In this document: positions 6,540 through 12,686 of the stretch, in pieces
Position numbering within the stretch: the stretch's first letter is position 1
Layout: each line of letters starts with the position of its first letter
Assembly: GCA_910588895.1 (NCBI GenBank)
Contig: CAJUSS010000047.1
Location: 1 to 12,686 of the forward strand
Length of the DNA stretch: 12,686 bases
Reading direction: 5' to 3'
DNA from: an uncultured Lachnospiraceae bacterium
GTDB lineage: Bacteria; Bacillota; Clostridia; Lachnospirales; Lachnospiraceae
Program-made: the position numbers and the translations under genes
Notes under the pieces: generated by a model
Seen by the model: only the letters and a program-made list of their open reading frames with translations
What the model was told of the DNA's origin: nothing
Databases searched by the model: none

Positions 6540-6593
6540 CCAGACCGATCGAAAGACGCGCAGGCGGCACGATCGAAGGGACGCCAGACCGAT
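6540..6593 (+). repeat. Two interleaved short direct repeats in the SASP leader
   Basis: CCAGACCGAT occurs at 6540-6549 and again at 6584-6593. CGATCGAA occurs at 6546-6553 and 6570-6577, each followed by a similar purine-rich GACGC or GGACGC tail. The repeats lie 30-85 bases upstream of the spore-protein start codon. They may be remnants of a duplication or binding sites; no promoter could be placed with confidence around them. Confidence 0.5.
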
Positions 6594-6624
6594 GCGGGAT
6601 AGGAAGAAAAGGAGGCATATCATT

Positions 6625-6831
6625 ATGGCAAGCAATTCTTCAAACACTACAAACGTACCTGAGGCAAAGGAAGCGATGGACCGTCTGAAGATGGAGGTCG
6701 CCAGCGAGATCGGCGTACCCTTGAGCAACGGCTACAACGGTAACCTGACTTCCGCACAGAATGGTTCTGTGGGCGGATATATGGTCAAAAAGATGATCGA
6801 GGCTCAGGAGCGCCAGATGGCCGGCAAGTGA
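6625..6831 (+). CDS. Alpha/beta-type small acid-soluble spore protein (SASP), 68 residues
   Basis: DNA-coating protein of the forespore: alpha/beta SASPs saturate spore DNA, protect it against UV and heat, and are degraded during germination. The family signatures are present. LKMEVASEIGV (22-32) contains the recognition site for the germination protease GPR, which is expected to cut after E24. NGSVGGYMVKKMIE (46-59) is the conserved C-terminal block. Length is typical. The start is placed at 6625 because AAAAGGAGG (6607-6615) lies nine bases upstream; an in-frame ATG at 6592 has none and would add a non-conserved basic extension. It stands alone between two unrelated operons, as is common for ssp genes, which are transcribed in the forespore by sigma-G. 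A convincing sigma-G promoter was not found. Confidence 0.95.
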   Translation: MASNSSNTTNVPEAKEAMDRLKMEVASEIGVPLSNGYNGNLTSAQNGSVGGYMVKKMIEAQERQMAGK

Positions 6832-6948
6832 TCGATCCGGTCCCGGACAGCGCAGGGCTTCTGATCTTTCCTATACTGTTTACAAACGTCCTTATGTGAT
6901 CGGATAACGGCAGGAAAGGATCTTGAAGTGGCCTGAACGAGCGCAGAC

Positions 6949-7026
6949 AAAGAGGACTGCTGCAATATGGATCCAGACGATGCTCTCTTTAAGCGATCGT
7001 CCCCATATCGCAGCAGTCCTATCTTT
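6949..7026. terminator. Long imperfect hairpin between convergent genes, probable bidirectional terminator
   Basis: AGGACTGCTGC (6953-6963) pairs perfectly with GCAGCAGTCCT (7010-7020). After one mismatch ATATGG (6965-6970) pairs with CCATAT (7003-7008), and further in GACGAT (6976-6981) pairs with ATCGTC (6996-7001). AAAG before the stem (6949-6952) can pair with CTTT (7023-7026) across a 2-base bulge. It lies between the convergent SASP and permease genes, where a shared terminator is expected, but the stem is much longer than a standard one and the T-tracts on both sides are poor. A small palindromic mobile repeat is the alternative. The rest of 6832-7063 contains no gene. Confidence 0.55.
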
Positions 7027-7063
7027 ATCCCCGCGCGCAATGTGCCAAATGCCGTCGATCCGA

Positions 7064-8248
7064 TCAGTCACTGCGCAGCGCGTCGATCGGGTTCAGCTTC
7101 GCCGCCCGGTCGGCCGGCATATAGCCGAAGATCAGTCCGATGCACACCGATACACTAAAGGAGATCAGCACGGCAGCCGGCGTAGGCGTTGCCTTGATCC
7201 CGATCAGGCCGCCGGCGACTGATGTGACGGCAGCGCCCAGAAGGATCCCGATGATCCCGCCGATGGAACTGGTGACCGCGGCTTCTATGACGAACTGCTG
7301 CATGATCGCCCGCCTCCTGGCGCCTAAGGACTTGCGGATCCCGATCTCCCGGACCCGTTCTGTCACGGACACCAGCATGATGTTCATAACGCCCACGCCT
7401 GCCACCAGCAGGGAGATCCCGGCGATCCCGCCCAGCATGGCGGACATCATGGCGATCTGCTCGTTTAAGGAATCCAGCATCTCGCTGTTGGCCATGACCC
7501 GGTAAAGATCCTCGTCTTTATAGACCTCGTACAAGAACTCCTCCAGCAACGTCTTGCAGGCGTCTGTATCGTTCACATCGGCTGTGGCGAAGATATAGCT
7601 GTTTATATCGGCGCTCCTGGCCATCTTGACCGCTACGCTGTAGGGGATCCAGAGAAAGTCGTCTGTCCCGCCCTCTTCCGGTCCGTCCTCGTCCTGCTGC
7701 TCCACCACGCCCACGATCTTAAAGGCATAGCCATTGAGCTTTATGGTCTCTCCCAGCGCTTTTTCCCCGCTGCCGAACAGCTCCTGGGCTCCGTAGCACC
7801 CGATCACGCATACCTTGTTCCTGGAAAGGATATCCCCATATTGGATATTGCGGCCTGCTTCCAGCTCATAGCCCTTGATATCTAAGTACTCCTCACTGTA
7901 GCCTCCTATGGAGGTGGAGGACAGGGTATCGTTCCCCTTTTTGATCGTGGCGTTCAAGGATACGTTGGGCGTCATCTGGGCAAAAAGGTCCGTATGCTCC
8001 TCGTAGAACCTATACATCTCCTCCACGCCCACCGAGCGGGAAGAGAGATTGGTCAGGCGGACCGTCATCTGGTTCACGCCCATGCTGGCAAAATTCTCTA
8101 CCACTGTGGACATATACCCATTGACCAGGCTCACCAGGATGATCACCGATGCCACGCCGATGATGATCCCCAGCATGGTCAGGAAGGAGCGCATCTTATT
8201 GCTCTGTATGCTCTTGATCGCCAATTTAAAGGATTGCAGCATATTCAC
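7064..8248 (-). CDS. MacB/FtsX-type ABC transporter permease, 394 residues
   Basis: Membrane subunit of a type VII (MacB/LolCE-like) ABC system. TM1 lies at about residues 22-43 (FLTMLGIIIGVASVIILVSLV). A large extracellular MacB-type domain follows (about 44-265). Three C-terminal helices follow at about 271-293, 319-350 and 358-376. The conserved cytoplasmic segment ERVREIGIRKSLGA lies between TM2 and TM3, and the family ending AAKLNPIDALR is present. Members of this class use ATP hydrolysis to drive movements of the extracellular domain rather than moving solutes through the membrane helices. The start is GTG at 8248, chosen because GGAG (8256-8259) is well placed for it; the ATG at 8242 would leave too long a gap. 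The gene overlaps the ATPase gene by 23 bases, so it is translationally coupled and the two form one transporter. Confidence 0.93.
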   Translation of the reverse strand: MNMLQSFKLAIKSIQSNKMRSFLTMLGIIIGVASVIILVSLVNGYMSTVVENFASMGVNQMTVRLTNLSSRSVGVEEMYRFYEEHTDLFAQMTPNVSLNATIKKGNDTLSSTSIGGYSEEYLDIKGYELEAGRNIQYGDILSRNKVCVIGCYGAQELFGSGEKALGETIKLNGYAFKIVGVVEQQDEDGPEEGGTDDFLWIPYSVAVKMARSADINSYIFATADVNDTDACKTLLEEFLYEVYKDEDLYRVMANSEMLDSLNEQIAMMSAMLGGIAGISLLVAGVGVMNIMLVSVTERVREIGIRKSLGARRRAIMQQFVIEAAVTSSIGGIIGILLGAAVTSVAGGLIGIKATPTPAAVLISFSVSVCIGLIFGYMPADRAAKLNPIDALRSD

Positions 8249-8954
8249 TCACATCTCCGTCAAAATCGATCTTCCCATCATAGATCTTCACCACCCGCTT
8301 TGCCTCCAATGCGATGGAGCTGTCGTGGGTGATCATCACGATGGTATTGCCTTCTTCATTTAACTGCTTCAGGAAGTTCAAGACCTCCCTGCTGGTCTTA
8401 GAATCCAATGCACCTGTAGGCTCATCCGCCAGGATCAGGGAGGGATCTCCCGCCAAGGCCCTGGCGATGGACACTCTCTGCTGCTGACCGCCGGAAAGCT
8501 GGGAGGGCATGTTCTTCCACTTTTCCTTTAATCCTACCCGCTCCAGGGAGGCCAGAGACCGTTCCCTGCGCTCTCCGCTGGGGACTCCGGCATAGAGCAG
8601 AGGAAGCTCCACATTTTCCATCAGGTTCAGCTTGGGGAGCAGGTTATACTGCTGAAAGATAAACCCGATCATCTTGTTCCGGATCCCCGCCAGCTCATCA
8701 TCAGTCATGTCGCTCACATCTTCTCCGCCCAAAAAGTAACTGCCAAAGGTGGGGACATCCAGGGCTCCGATGATGTTCATCAGAGTCGATTTCCCGCTGC
8801 CTGATCTCCCCACGATCGCCACAAACTCTCCTTTATAGATGGTGAGCGTGATGCCGTTATTGGCATAGACCGACTCATCTCCCATCTGATAGATCTTATA
8901 GATATCCGCCAGTTCGATCAGCGGTGTCCTGTCCTCTGCTTTTATTTCTGTCAT
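8226..8954 (-). CDS. MacB/LolD-type ABC transporter ATPase, 242 residues
   Basis: Nucleotide-binding subunit powering the adjacent permease at the inner face of the membrane. All motifs are intact: Walker A GRSGSGKST (49-57), Q-loop FQQYNLLP (100-107), ABC signature LSGGQ (153-157), Walker B LILADE (173-178), D-loop ALD and the H-loop histidine 210. The stretch IGFIFQQYNLLPKLNLMENVELPL, with its Asn-Leu-Leu-Pro turn, is typical of the LolD/MacB/FtsE group. The ribosome binding site is modest (GAGAGGG, about seven bases before the ATG). It lies 87 bases after the adaptor gene and overlaps the permease gene, placing it third in the operon. Confidence 0.96.
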   Translation of the reverse strand: MTEIKAEDRTPLIELADIYKIYQMGDESVYANNGITLTIYKGEFVAIVGRSGSGKSTLMNIIGALDVPTFGSYFLGGEDVSDMTDDELAGIRNKMIGFIFQQYNLLPKLNLMENVELPLLYAGVPSGERRERSLASLERVGLKEKWKNMPSQLSGGQQQRVSIARALAGDPSLILADEPTGALDSKTSREVLNFLKQLNEEGNTIVMITHDSSIALEAKRVVKIYDGKIDFDGDVSEYAAIL

Positions 8955-9012
8955 CGAAAGGCCCTCTCTTCCTTAAAAACACTTATCCGGCCTGGCGGTC
9001 ATGGCAGCCGCA

Positions 9013-9027
9013 CCGGACTTTGTCCGG
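9013..9027 (-). other. Intercistronic hairpin between adaptor and ATPase genes
   Basis: CCGGAC and GTCCGG form a perfect 6-bp stem with a three-base loop, 14 bases after the adaptor stop codon. No U-run follows on the minus strand, so it is unlikely to terminate transcription. It could protect or process the mRNA and so set the ratio of adaptor to transporter; that role is inferred. Confidence 0.45.
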
Positions 9028-9041
9028 CCAGTTCTGCAAGA

Positions 9042-10964
9042 TCAGCGCGGACGCCCTCCGCCTCCGCCGTTCCCTCCGCCAGGGGCGCCGCCAGGACCGC
9101 CTCCACCAGGCATCCCGCCGCCGGGGCCGCCCATGCCGCCGGGCATCATCATATTAAAGCTGTCGCTCTGAGAGGACTCGCTCACATAGATCTCCTGTCC
9201 TTCCTCCAGACCGCTGACGATCTCCACATAGTCGTCGCTGATCAGACCGGTCACCACTTCCACCGCGCGGAAACCGGCAGGGACCGGCCCCTCTCTCTCC
9301 TGCACCGTATCATCCTTTATGTACACCTGGTCGCCCCGCATCAGGGAATCGATCGGGATGGACAGCGCATCTTCCACTTCATCCAGGATGATCGCCCCGT
9401 CCACGTTCATGCCGGGCAGGAGGCTCCCCACCTCTTCCATGGTCACGGTCACCGGATAATTGGTCACGCCATTGGCGGCCGTGCTCTGGAGGCTCACATT
9501 GGTCACCGTCCCGTTAAAGGTCTGTCCTTCAAAGGCATCGGCGGTCACTACCACCTTCTGCCCCACCTCCACGTTCTGGATGTCCAGTTCGTCGATGGAC
9601 ATCTCAAAGGTCAGGGCCGAAAGGTCGTAGATCACGGCCATGGTCGTGCTCCCGGTATTGCTCCTGCTGATATTATCCCCCAGCTTTGAGTTCTTCGTGA
9701 TCACCTGTCCGGAGATCGGGGCGGCGATCGTGTAGTCTTCGTAGGAATCCTGTGTGAGATCCAGCTTATTCTGTGCGGACTCCACACTCTCCTCTGCCCG
9801 GTCCAGCGTATCCTGATAGGATCTGATGATCTTCTCCGACGACCTGGCCGTCATCAAAAAGAGGGGGGTCCCCTTTGTGACATACGAGCCTTCGCTGACC
9901 AACAGCGCCTCTACCTCCACGCTGGACTCCAGGTCCGCGCTCATCACCGTATCCACCTTTGGCTCAAAATACCCCTCCTGGGTACAGAGGCAGTCTCCGA
10001 TCACTGCGGTGGCTGCCGTATCGGTGGTAAGGCCGCCTGGGTTCGCCACCTGGATGGTCACATACCGGACCAGCGTGCCGCCTTCCAGCACCTCATCCAT
10101 GGCGCTGACAAAGGTGACCACGCCAGGCAGCTGTTCCCCTGTATCCGTCAAGGTCAGGATCGCACCGGAGCCAGGGGGTGTGATCGCGGTCTCCCCGGAA
10201 AGAAAGGGTAAGCGGATCTCCATGACCTGATCGTCATAGAGATCGCAGATCTGGGAATTTCCGCCCACCTTGTCTCCTACATCGATATACAGCTTTTTGA
10301 TATAACCGGACTTGGTGGCCTTATAGGTGCTGCCGCCGTAATCCCCCAGCGCTTCCTCATAGTCCTTTAAAGCATCTGTATAAGATTCCTGGGCTCTGAC
10401 CAGAGAATTGTTCGCTGACAGGACCTCCGACTCCATGGAGGTGGCATCGATCTGATAGAGGGCCTGCCCCTTCACTACCTGATCCCCTTCTTCAAAATCA
10501 GCGGCCACTACCTCGCCTTCCACCAGAGAGGTGATCTCGTAGGTATCCTTAGGGGACAGCGTCCCGGAAGAGGAAAGCTCGGACACGATATCCCGTCTCT
10601 CCACCACTGCGGTCCTGCTGCTCTCAGTGTGAGCTGCCGCTTCCTTCGCCCTCCTGGCTCTGCCATAAGCAAAGAGGCCCCCGCCCAGGACCATGATACC
10701 TGCCAGGCCTGCTGCCAGGAATCTTTTCTGCTTTTGTTTTTTCCTCTTTCTCGCTCTGGCGTCCGGTCTCTTTTCCGCTTTCCCTGCCTGTGGCGGGATC
10801 TGCTTTTCTGCCTTTTCGGTCTGTGGCAGCATTTCCTTTCCCGCCTTCCCGGCCTGTAGCAAGATCTCCTTCCCCGCCTTTTTGGCCTGTCGCGATATCT
10901 CCCGCTCTGCCGCGTCCATCTGCTTTGCTCCCTTTGTCAGATCCTGCGTGTTGTGGTCTGCCAT
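9042..10964 (-). CDS. Membrane-anchored HlyD/MacA-type adaptor with two tandem modules, 640 residues
   Basis: Membrane-fusion/adaptor protein expected to sit on the outer face of the membrane and work with the MacB-type permease. Order: a basic, repetitive cytoplasmic segment (1-80), one transmembrane helix (82-100), then two successive adaptor modules. Module 1 has lipoyl halves near 146-172 and 214-242 around a helical hairpin (174-212), then a beta-barrel to about 325. Module 2 has lipoyl halves near 345-372 and 409-450 around another hairpin (373-408), then a barrel and a membrane-proximal domain to about 595. A glycine/proline-rich tail (605-640) closes the protein. MacA relatives are usually under 400 residues with one module. 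The start is uncertain: ATG at 10964 follows GGAAGGGA, but an in-frame GTG at 11006 after AAGGGA would add 14 residues and leave only 10 bases after the SLH gene. The transported substrate is unknown. Confidence 0.88.
   Translation of the reverse strand: MADHNTQDLTKGAKQMDAAEREISRQAKKAGKEILLQAGKAGKEMLPQTEKAEKQIPPQAGKAEKRPDARARKRKKQKQKRFLAAGLAGIMVLGGGLFAYGRARRAKEAAAHTESSRTAVVERRDIVSELSSSGTLSPKDTYEITSLVEGEVVAADFEEGDQVVKGQALYQIDATSMESEVLSANNSLVRAQESYTDALKDYEEALGDYGGSTYKATKSGYIKKLYIDVGDKVGGNSQICDLYDDQVMEIRLPFLSGETAITPPGSGAILTLTDTGEQLPGVVTFVSAMDEVLEGGTLVRYVTIQVANPGGLTTDTAATAVIGDCLCTQEGYFEPKVDTVMSADLESSVEVEALLVSEGSYVTKGTPLFLMTARSSEKIIRSYQDTLDRAEESVESAQNKLDLTQDSYEDYTIAAPISGQVITKNSKLGDNISRSNTGSTTMAVIYDLSALTFEMSIDELDIQNVEVGQKVVVTADAFEGQTFNGTVTNVSLQSTAANGVTNYPVTVTMEEVGSLLPGMNVDGAIILDEVEDALSIPIDSLMRGDQVYIKDDTVQEREGPVPAGFRAVEVVTGLISDDYVEIVSGLEEGQEIYVSESSQSDSFNMMMPGGMGGPGGGMPGGGGPGGAPGGGNGGGGGRPR
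10761..10892 (-). repeat. Four tandem 33-bp (11-residue) repeats in the adaptor's cytoplasmic N-terminus
   Basis: Residues 25-68 of the adaptor read as four consecutive 11-mers: RQAKKAGKEIL, LQAGKAGKEML, PQTEKAEKQIP and PQAGKAEKRPD, with consensus xQAxKAxKxxx. The DNA repeats with the same 33-base period, imperfectly. An 11-residue period rich in Lys, Glu, Gln and Ala is typical of amphipathic helices that bind membranes or nucleic acid. Since it precedes a transmembrane helix, it probably lies along the inner membrane face. Confidence 0.75.
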
Positions 10965-11016
10965 AACTGTTCCCTTCCTGCCCTCTATATCTTGCTTCTC
11001 CCGCACATCATTTCCC

Positions 11017-12123
11017 TTAGTCCTCCAAAAAATCGGTCACCTGATAGGAGGTGTCCCCATCCTCGTTCTCTGAGACGCCGCTGCAGATCAAGATCACATC
11101 ATCCCCGACCTGGACCGTTCCGTAGATCGAGAAGGCAAACTGCAGATCGGAGGTGGTCAGCTTACAGGTATAGCTCTCCCCGTCGTCGGTCGTGATGGTG
11201 ACCTCTGTGGGCGTCATCACATCGGAGGACTTGTAATAGATATTGGTGATCTCACCTTGCAGGACCGTCTTCCCGGTGGTCTCATTCCCGCCTGCCGTAT
11301 AGACCCAGACCGTCTTGGAAGAACTGTTATAGTACATGACCACATAGCCGTACTCCTCCTGGGCAGTCTTGATCTGCTCCTTTGTGCAGGCCTCTCCATT
11401 GATAAAAAAGCTGGCATTATCCATGCTGAAGGGGAGCTGGGAGGACATGGTACGACTCTTTGTCACCACATACGGACCCTTCACGGTAGTATCCAGCATC
11501 TCTAAGGGGTTGATCTCCCCGTCCGAGCTCAGGGTCAGATCCATGATAGCACCGTAGATCTCTTTTGATCCCTTGGGCTCTGTCTTCAGCAGATTATAGA
11601 ACAGGTTGATACAGTTATCCTCGGTTAAGATCTCCCCGGCCTGAAGGCCGCCCAGCTGTTCATTTAACTCCAGATAGCTGAACTTGGCCATACGGCTCCC
11701 GCTCTGGTCGCCGGTAAGATCTTCATTGGTATAGCCTAAAAGGGCCAGCACGGCCCGTGCCGCATCCTGGAGGGTGATATACTCGTCCGGACGGAACTGA
11801 CCGCCCAGATACCCCTTCATCCATCCCTGCCTGGCCGCGATGCGGATATGGGGCGCATATGCGCTTTCCACCGGCACATCGGCAAAAACAGAGACGCTGG
11901 CGCTCTCGCTGACCACGCTGCGGTACTCTGATGCCCGCACCAGCATAGCGGCAAATTCCGCCCGGCTCACATACCGGCTCCCGTCAGAAGGATCTATGAT
12001 CCCCGTCAGCTCGATCACCCTTTTCCGCAGGTCATAGGTGGCAGAAGCCATCGCCGGCAAAGGAAAGACCGATGCCATCGTTGTCACGATCAGTATCGAA
12101 GAAATGGTCTGTTTGGTGTGCAT
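11017..12123 (-). CDS. Secreted S-layer-homology (SLH) domain protein, 368 residues
   Basis: Exported cell-wall-associated protein. The N-terminal signal peptide is visible (positive start, hydrophobic core about 7-22, likely cleavage after A26 or A28 in AMASA). Two SLH-type segments follow. One covers about 38-75 (SRYVSRAEFAAMLVRA). The other covers about 84-135 and runs from FADVP through GWMKGYLGGQFRPDEYITLQDAARAV, with the FxDV, G and FxP landmarks of the family. SLH domains bind pyruvylated secondary wall polymers in Gram-positive cells. Canonical anchors have three SLH domains; only two are clear here. The last 150 residues are beta-strand-rich with many Thr/Val/Tyr and are not recognised. 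RBS AGGAG lies seven bases before the ATG. It is the first gene of the transporter operon, which suggests a structural or sensory partner of the adaptor at the cell wall. Confidence 0.88.
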   Translation of the reverse strand: MHTKQTISSILIVTTMASVFPLPAMASATYDLRKRVIELTGIIDPSDGSRYVSRAEFAAMLVRASEYRSVVSESASVSVFADVPVESAYAPHIRIAARQGWMKGYLGGQFRPDEYITLQDAARAVLALLGYTNEDLTGDQSGSRMAKFSYLELNEQLGGLQAGEILTEDNCINLFYNLLKTEPKGSKEIYGAIMDLTLSSDGEINPLEMLDTTVKGPYVVTKSRTMSSQLPFSMDNASFFINGEACTKEQIKTAQEEYGYVVMYYNSSSKTVWVYTAGGNETTGKTVLQGEITNIYYKSSDVMTPTEVTITTDDGESYTCKLTTSDLQFAFSIYGTVQVGDDVILICSGVSENEDGDTSYQVTDFLED

Positions 12124-12142
12124 CCTGCTGCTCCTCTCTATG

Positions 12143-12169
12143 GGGATCCGATCCCTTACGATCGGTCCC
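12143..12169 (-). promoter_or_regulatory. Leader hairpin just upstream of the SLH gene's ribosome binding site
   Basis: GGGA-CCGATC on the minus strand pairs with GATCGG-TCCC, giving ten base pairs interrupted by one bulged base around the loop GTAAGG. A competing fold, GGGAT/ATCCC (12143-12155), shares part of the same sequence. The hairpin ends about ten bases before the GAGGAG of the ribosome binding site, so it could affect translation initiation. No riboswitch class is recognised. Confidence 0.45.
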
Positions 12170-12200
12170 GTTCCAAACTTTCGATCTCATATCCTTCTCT

Positions 12201-12238
12201 ACTTTAGCATCGGTTTGTGTTTATTTTGTGTCTATTTT
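12201..12238 (-). promoter_or_regulatory. Candidate operon promoter with two tandem 11-bp direct repeats
   Basis: GTGTTTATTTT (12217-12227) and GTGTCTATTTT (12228-12238) are adjacent on the plus strand and differ at one base; on the minus strand they read as consecutive A-rich repeats containing ACAC. A weak -10 hexamer TAAAGT lies at 12206-12201 on the minus strand, which puts the -35 position inside the repeats. Adjacent 11-bp direct repeats covering a missing -35 are the usual arrangement for OmpR/PhoB-type response regulators. No such regulator gene is in the window. Confidence 0.45.
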
Positions 12239-12324
12239 TCCTTAAATTATGAAAATTACGTGGATCAGCCAGTTTATCCTCTGTTCTCCACCGCTGTCCC
12301 TTCTGGTCGGATCTTCCTTGCAGC

Positions 12325-12686
12325 CTACTCCTCTGCCAAAAGAGCGTTCTCCTTCTGGACCACCTCCAAGTCCACTTCCGGGACCGGGACATTTAAATAG
12401 CTGCACATAGCTTCCATCCTCTCCTCCGCCACCCGGCGTCCGTCGCCGTACAGCTCCTGCAGCTTCATCTTATCCCGTTCAAAACGGGATACCGTCACCG
12501 GCTGGTCGGGACGGATGACAAAGAGCTTTCCCTCTGCCTCCAGGGCATCGATCTCCTCCTGCATCCGATTATAGCGGTCCGGTATCTCCTCCAGCGCCTC
12601 TAAAAGCTTAGGGAGCGGTTCAAAATACCGGCGGTAGGCCCGGCTCATCCAGCGCCCTGTAGGTTTCTTGCGGTAGCCCTTGTGGC
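12325..12686 (-). CDS. Patatin-like phospholipase, C-terminal 120 residues (5' end beyond window)
   Basis: The frame is open to the right edge of the window: before the internal methionine at 12648 the codons read HKGYRKKPTGRW. The gene therefore begins outside and the visible ATG is not its start. The segment matches the region that follows the catalytic patatin domain in YjjU-like bacterial lipases: YRRYFEPLPKLLEAL, a YNRMQEEIDALEAEGKLFVIRP helix-strand block, then VSRFERDKMKLQELYGDGRR and a final helix. The catalytic Gly-X-Ser-X-Gly and Asp-Gly motifs would lie in the missing part, so activity cannot be judged. It is upstream of, and on the same strand as, the SLH-adaptor-ABC operon, separated by 201 bases with their own promoter-like elements and no clear terminator. 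Confidence 0.8.
   Translation of the reverse strand, partial: HKGYRKKPTGRWMSRAYRRYFEPLPKLLEALEEIPDRYNRMQEEIDALEAEGKLFVIRPDQPVTVSRFERDKMKLQELYGDGRRVAEERMEAMCSYLNVPVPEVDLEVVQKENALLAEE

Noticed and set aside
6432..6728. 98-codon minus-strand frame upstream of and across the SASP start
   Set aside because: Its 5' third is antisense to the SASP and the rest is not protein-like. Only the part downstream of its stop codon shows coding character, reported separately as a relic.
9045..9152. Glycine/proline-rich end of the adaptor considered as a frameshift artefact
   Set aside because: The frame stays open and ends at a normal stop. Similar Gly-rich tails are known in related clostridial adaptors, and the composition is too ordered (GGxGGPGGG) for a random out-of-frame stretch.
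1..12686. CRISPR arrays, insertion sequences, tRNA and rRNA genes
   Set aside because: No regularly spaced repeats, transposase motifs, cloverleaf sequences or rRNA segments were seen anywhere in the window.

Overview
The window looks like a chromosomal segment of an endospore-forming Firmicute, most likely a gut-type Lachnospiraceae (Clostridia). The evidence is an alpha/beta-type small acid-soluble spore protein, strong AGGAGG-like ribosome binding sites, a strong preference for ATC isoleucine codons, and a GH31 alpha-glucosidase that resembles, from memory, the Blautia (Ruminococcus) obeum enzyme. No rRNA, tRNA, CRISPR array, transposase or phage gene was seen.

Layout. (1) 1-213, minus strand: a small 2x[4Fe-4S] ferredoxin, coupled by an ATGA overlap to a gene that begins at position 10 and runs off the left edge. 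(2) 364-2414, minus strand: an AraC-family regulator, translationally coupled by ATGA to a J-domain protein. (3) 2415-2749: a divergent control region rich in dyad symmetries. (4) 2750-6321, plus strand: a GH31 alpha-glucosidase and then a GH4 NAD-dependent glycosidase, separated by a short region holding a -10 box framed by a perfect 13-bp inverted repeat. Regions 2-4 form a self-contained sugar-utilisation locus: sensor/regulator on one side, two glycosidases on the other. No transporter is present in the window. (5) 6322-6624: a non-coding stretch with a decayed minus-strand coding relic and short direct repeats. (6) 6625-6831, plus strand: the SASP gene. (7) 6832-7063: a convergent intergenic region with a long imperfect hairpin. 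(8) 7064-12123, minus strand: a four-gene operon encoding, in transcription order, a secreted S-layer-homology protein, a large membrane-anchored HlyD/MacA-type adaptor, an ABC ATPase and a MacB/FtsX-type permease. (9) 12325-12686, minus strand: the C-terminal part of a patatin-like phospholipase that runs off the right edge.

The most distinctive part is region 8. It looks like a MacAB-like transporter adapted to a Gram-positive envelope. The adaptor appears to carry two tandem lipoyl/coiled-coil/barrel modules, a cytoplasmic tail of four 11-residue repeats and a glycine-rich C-terminal tail. The first gene of the operon encodes a protein predicted to bind the cell wall through SLH domains. 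Upstream lie two tandem 11-bp direct repeats where a response regulator could bind, and a leader hairpin just before the SLH gene's ribosome binding site. The substrate cannot be deduced from sequence.
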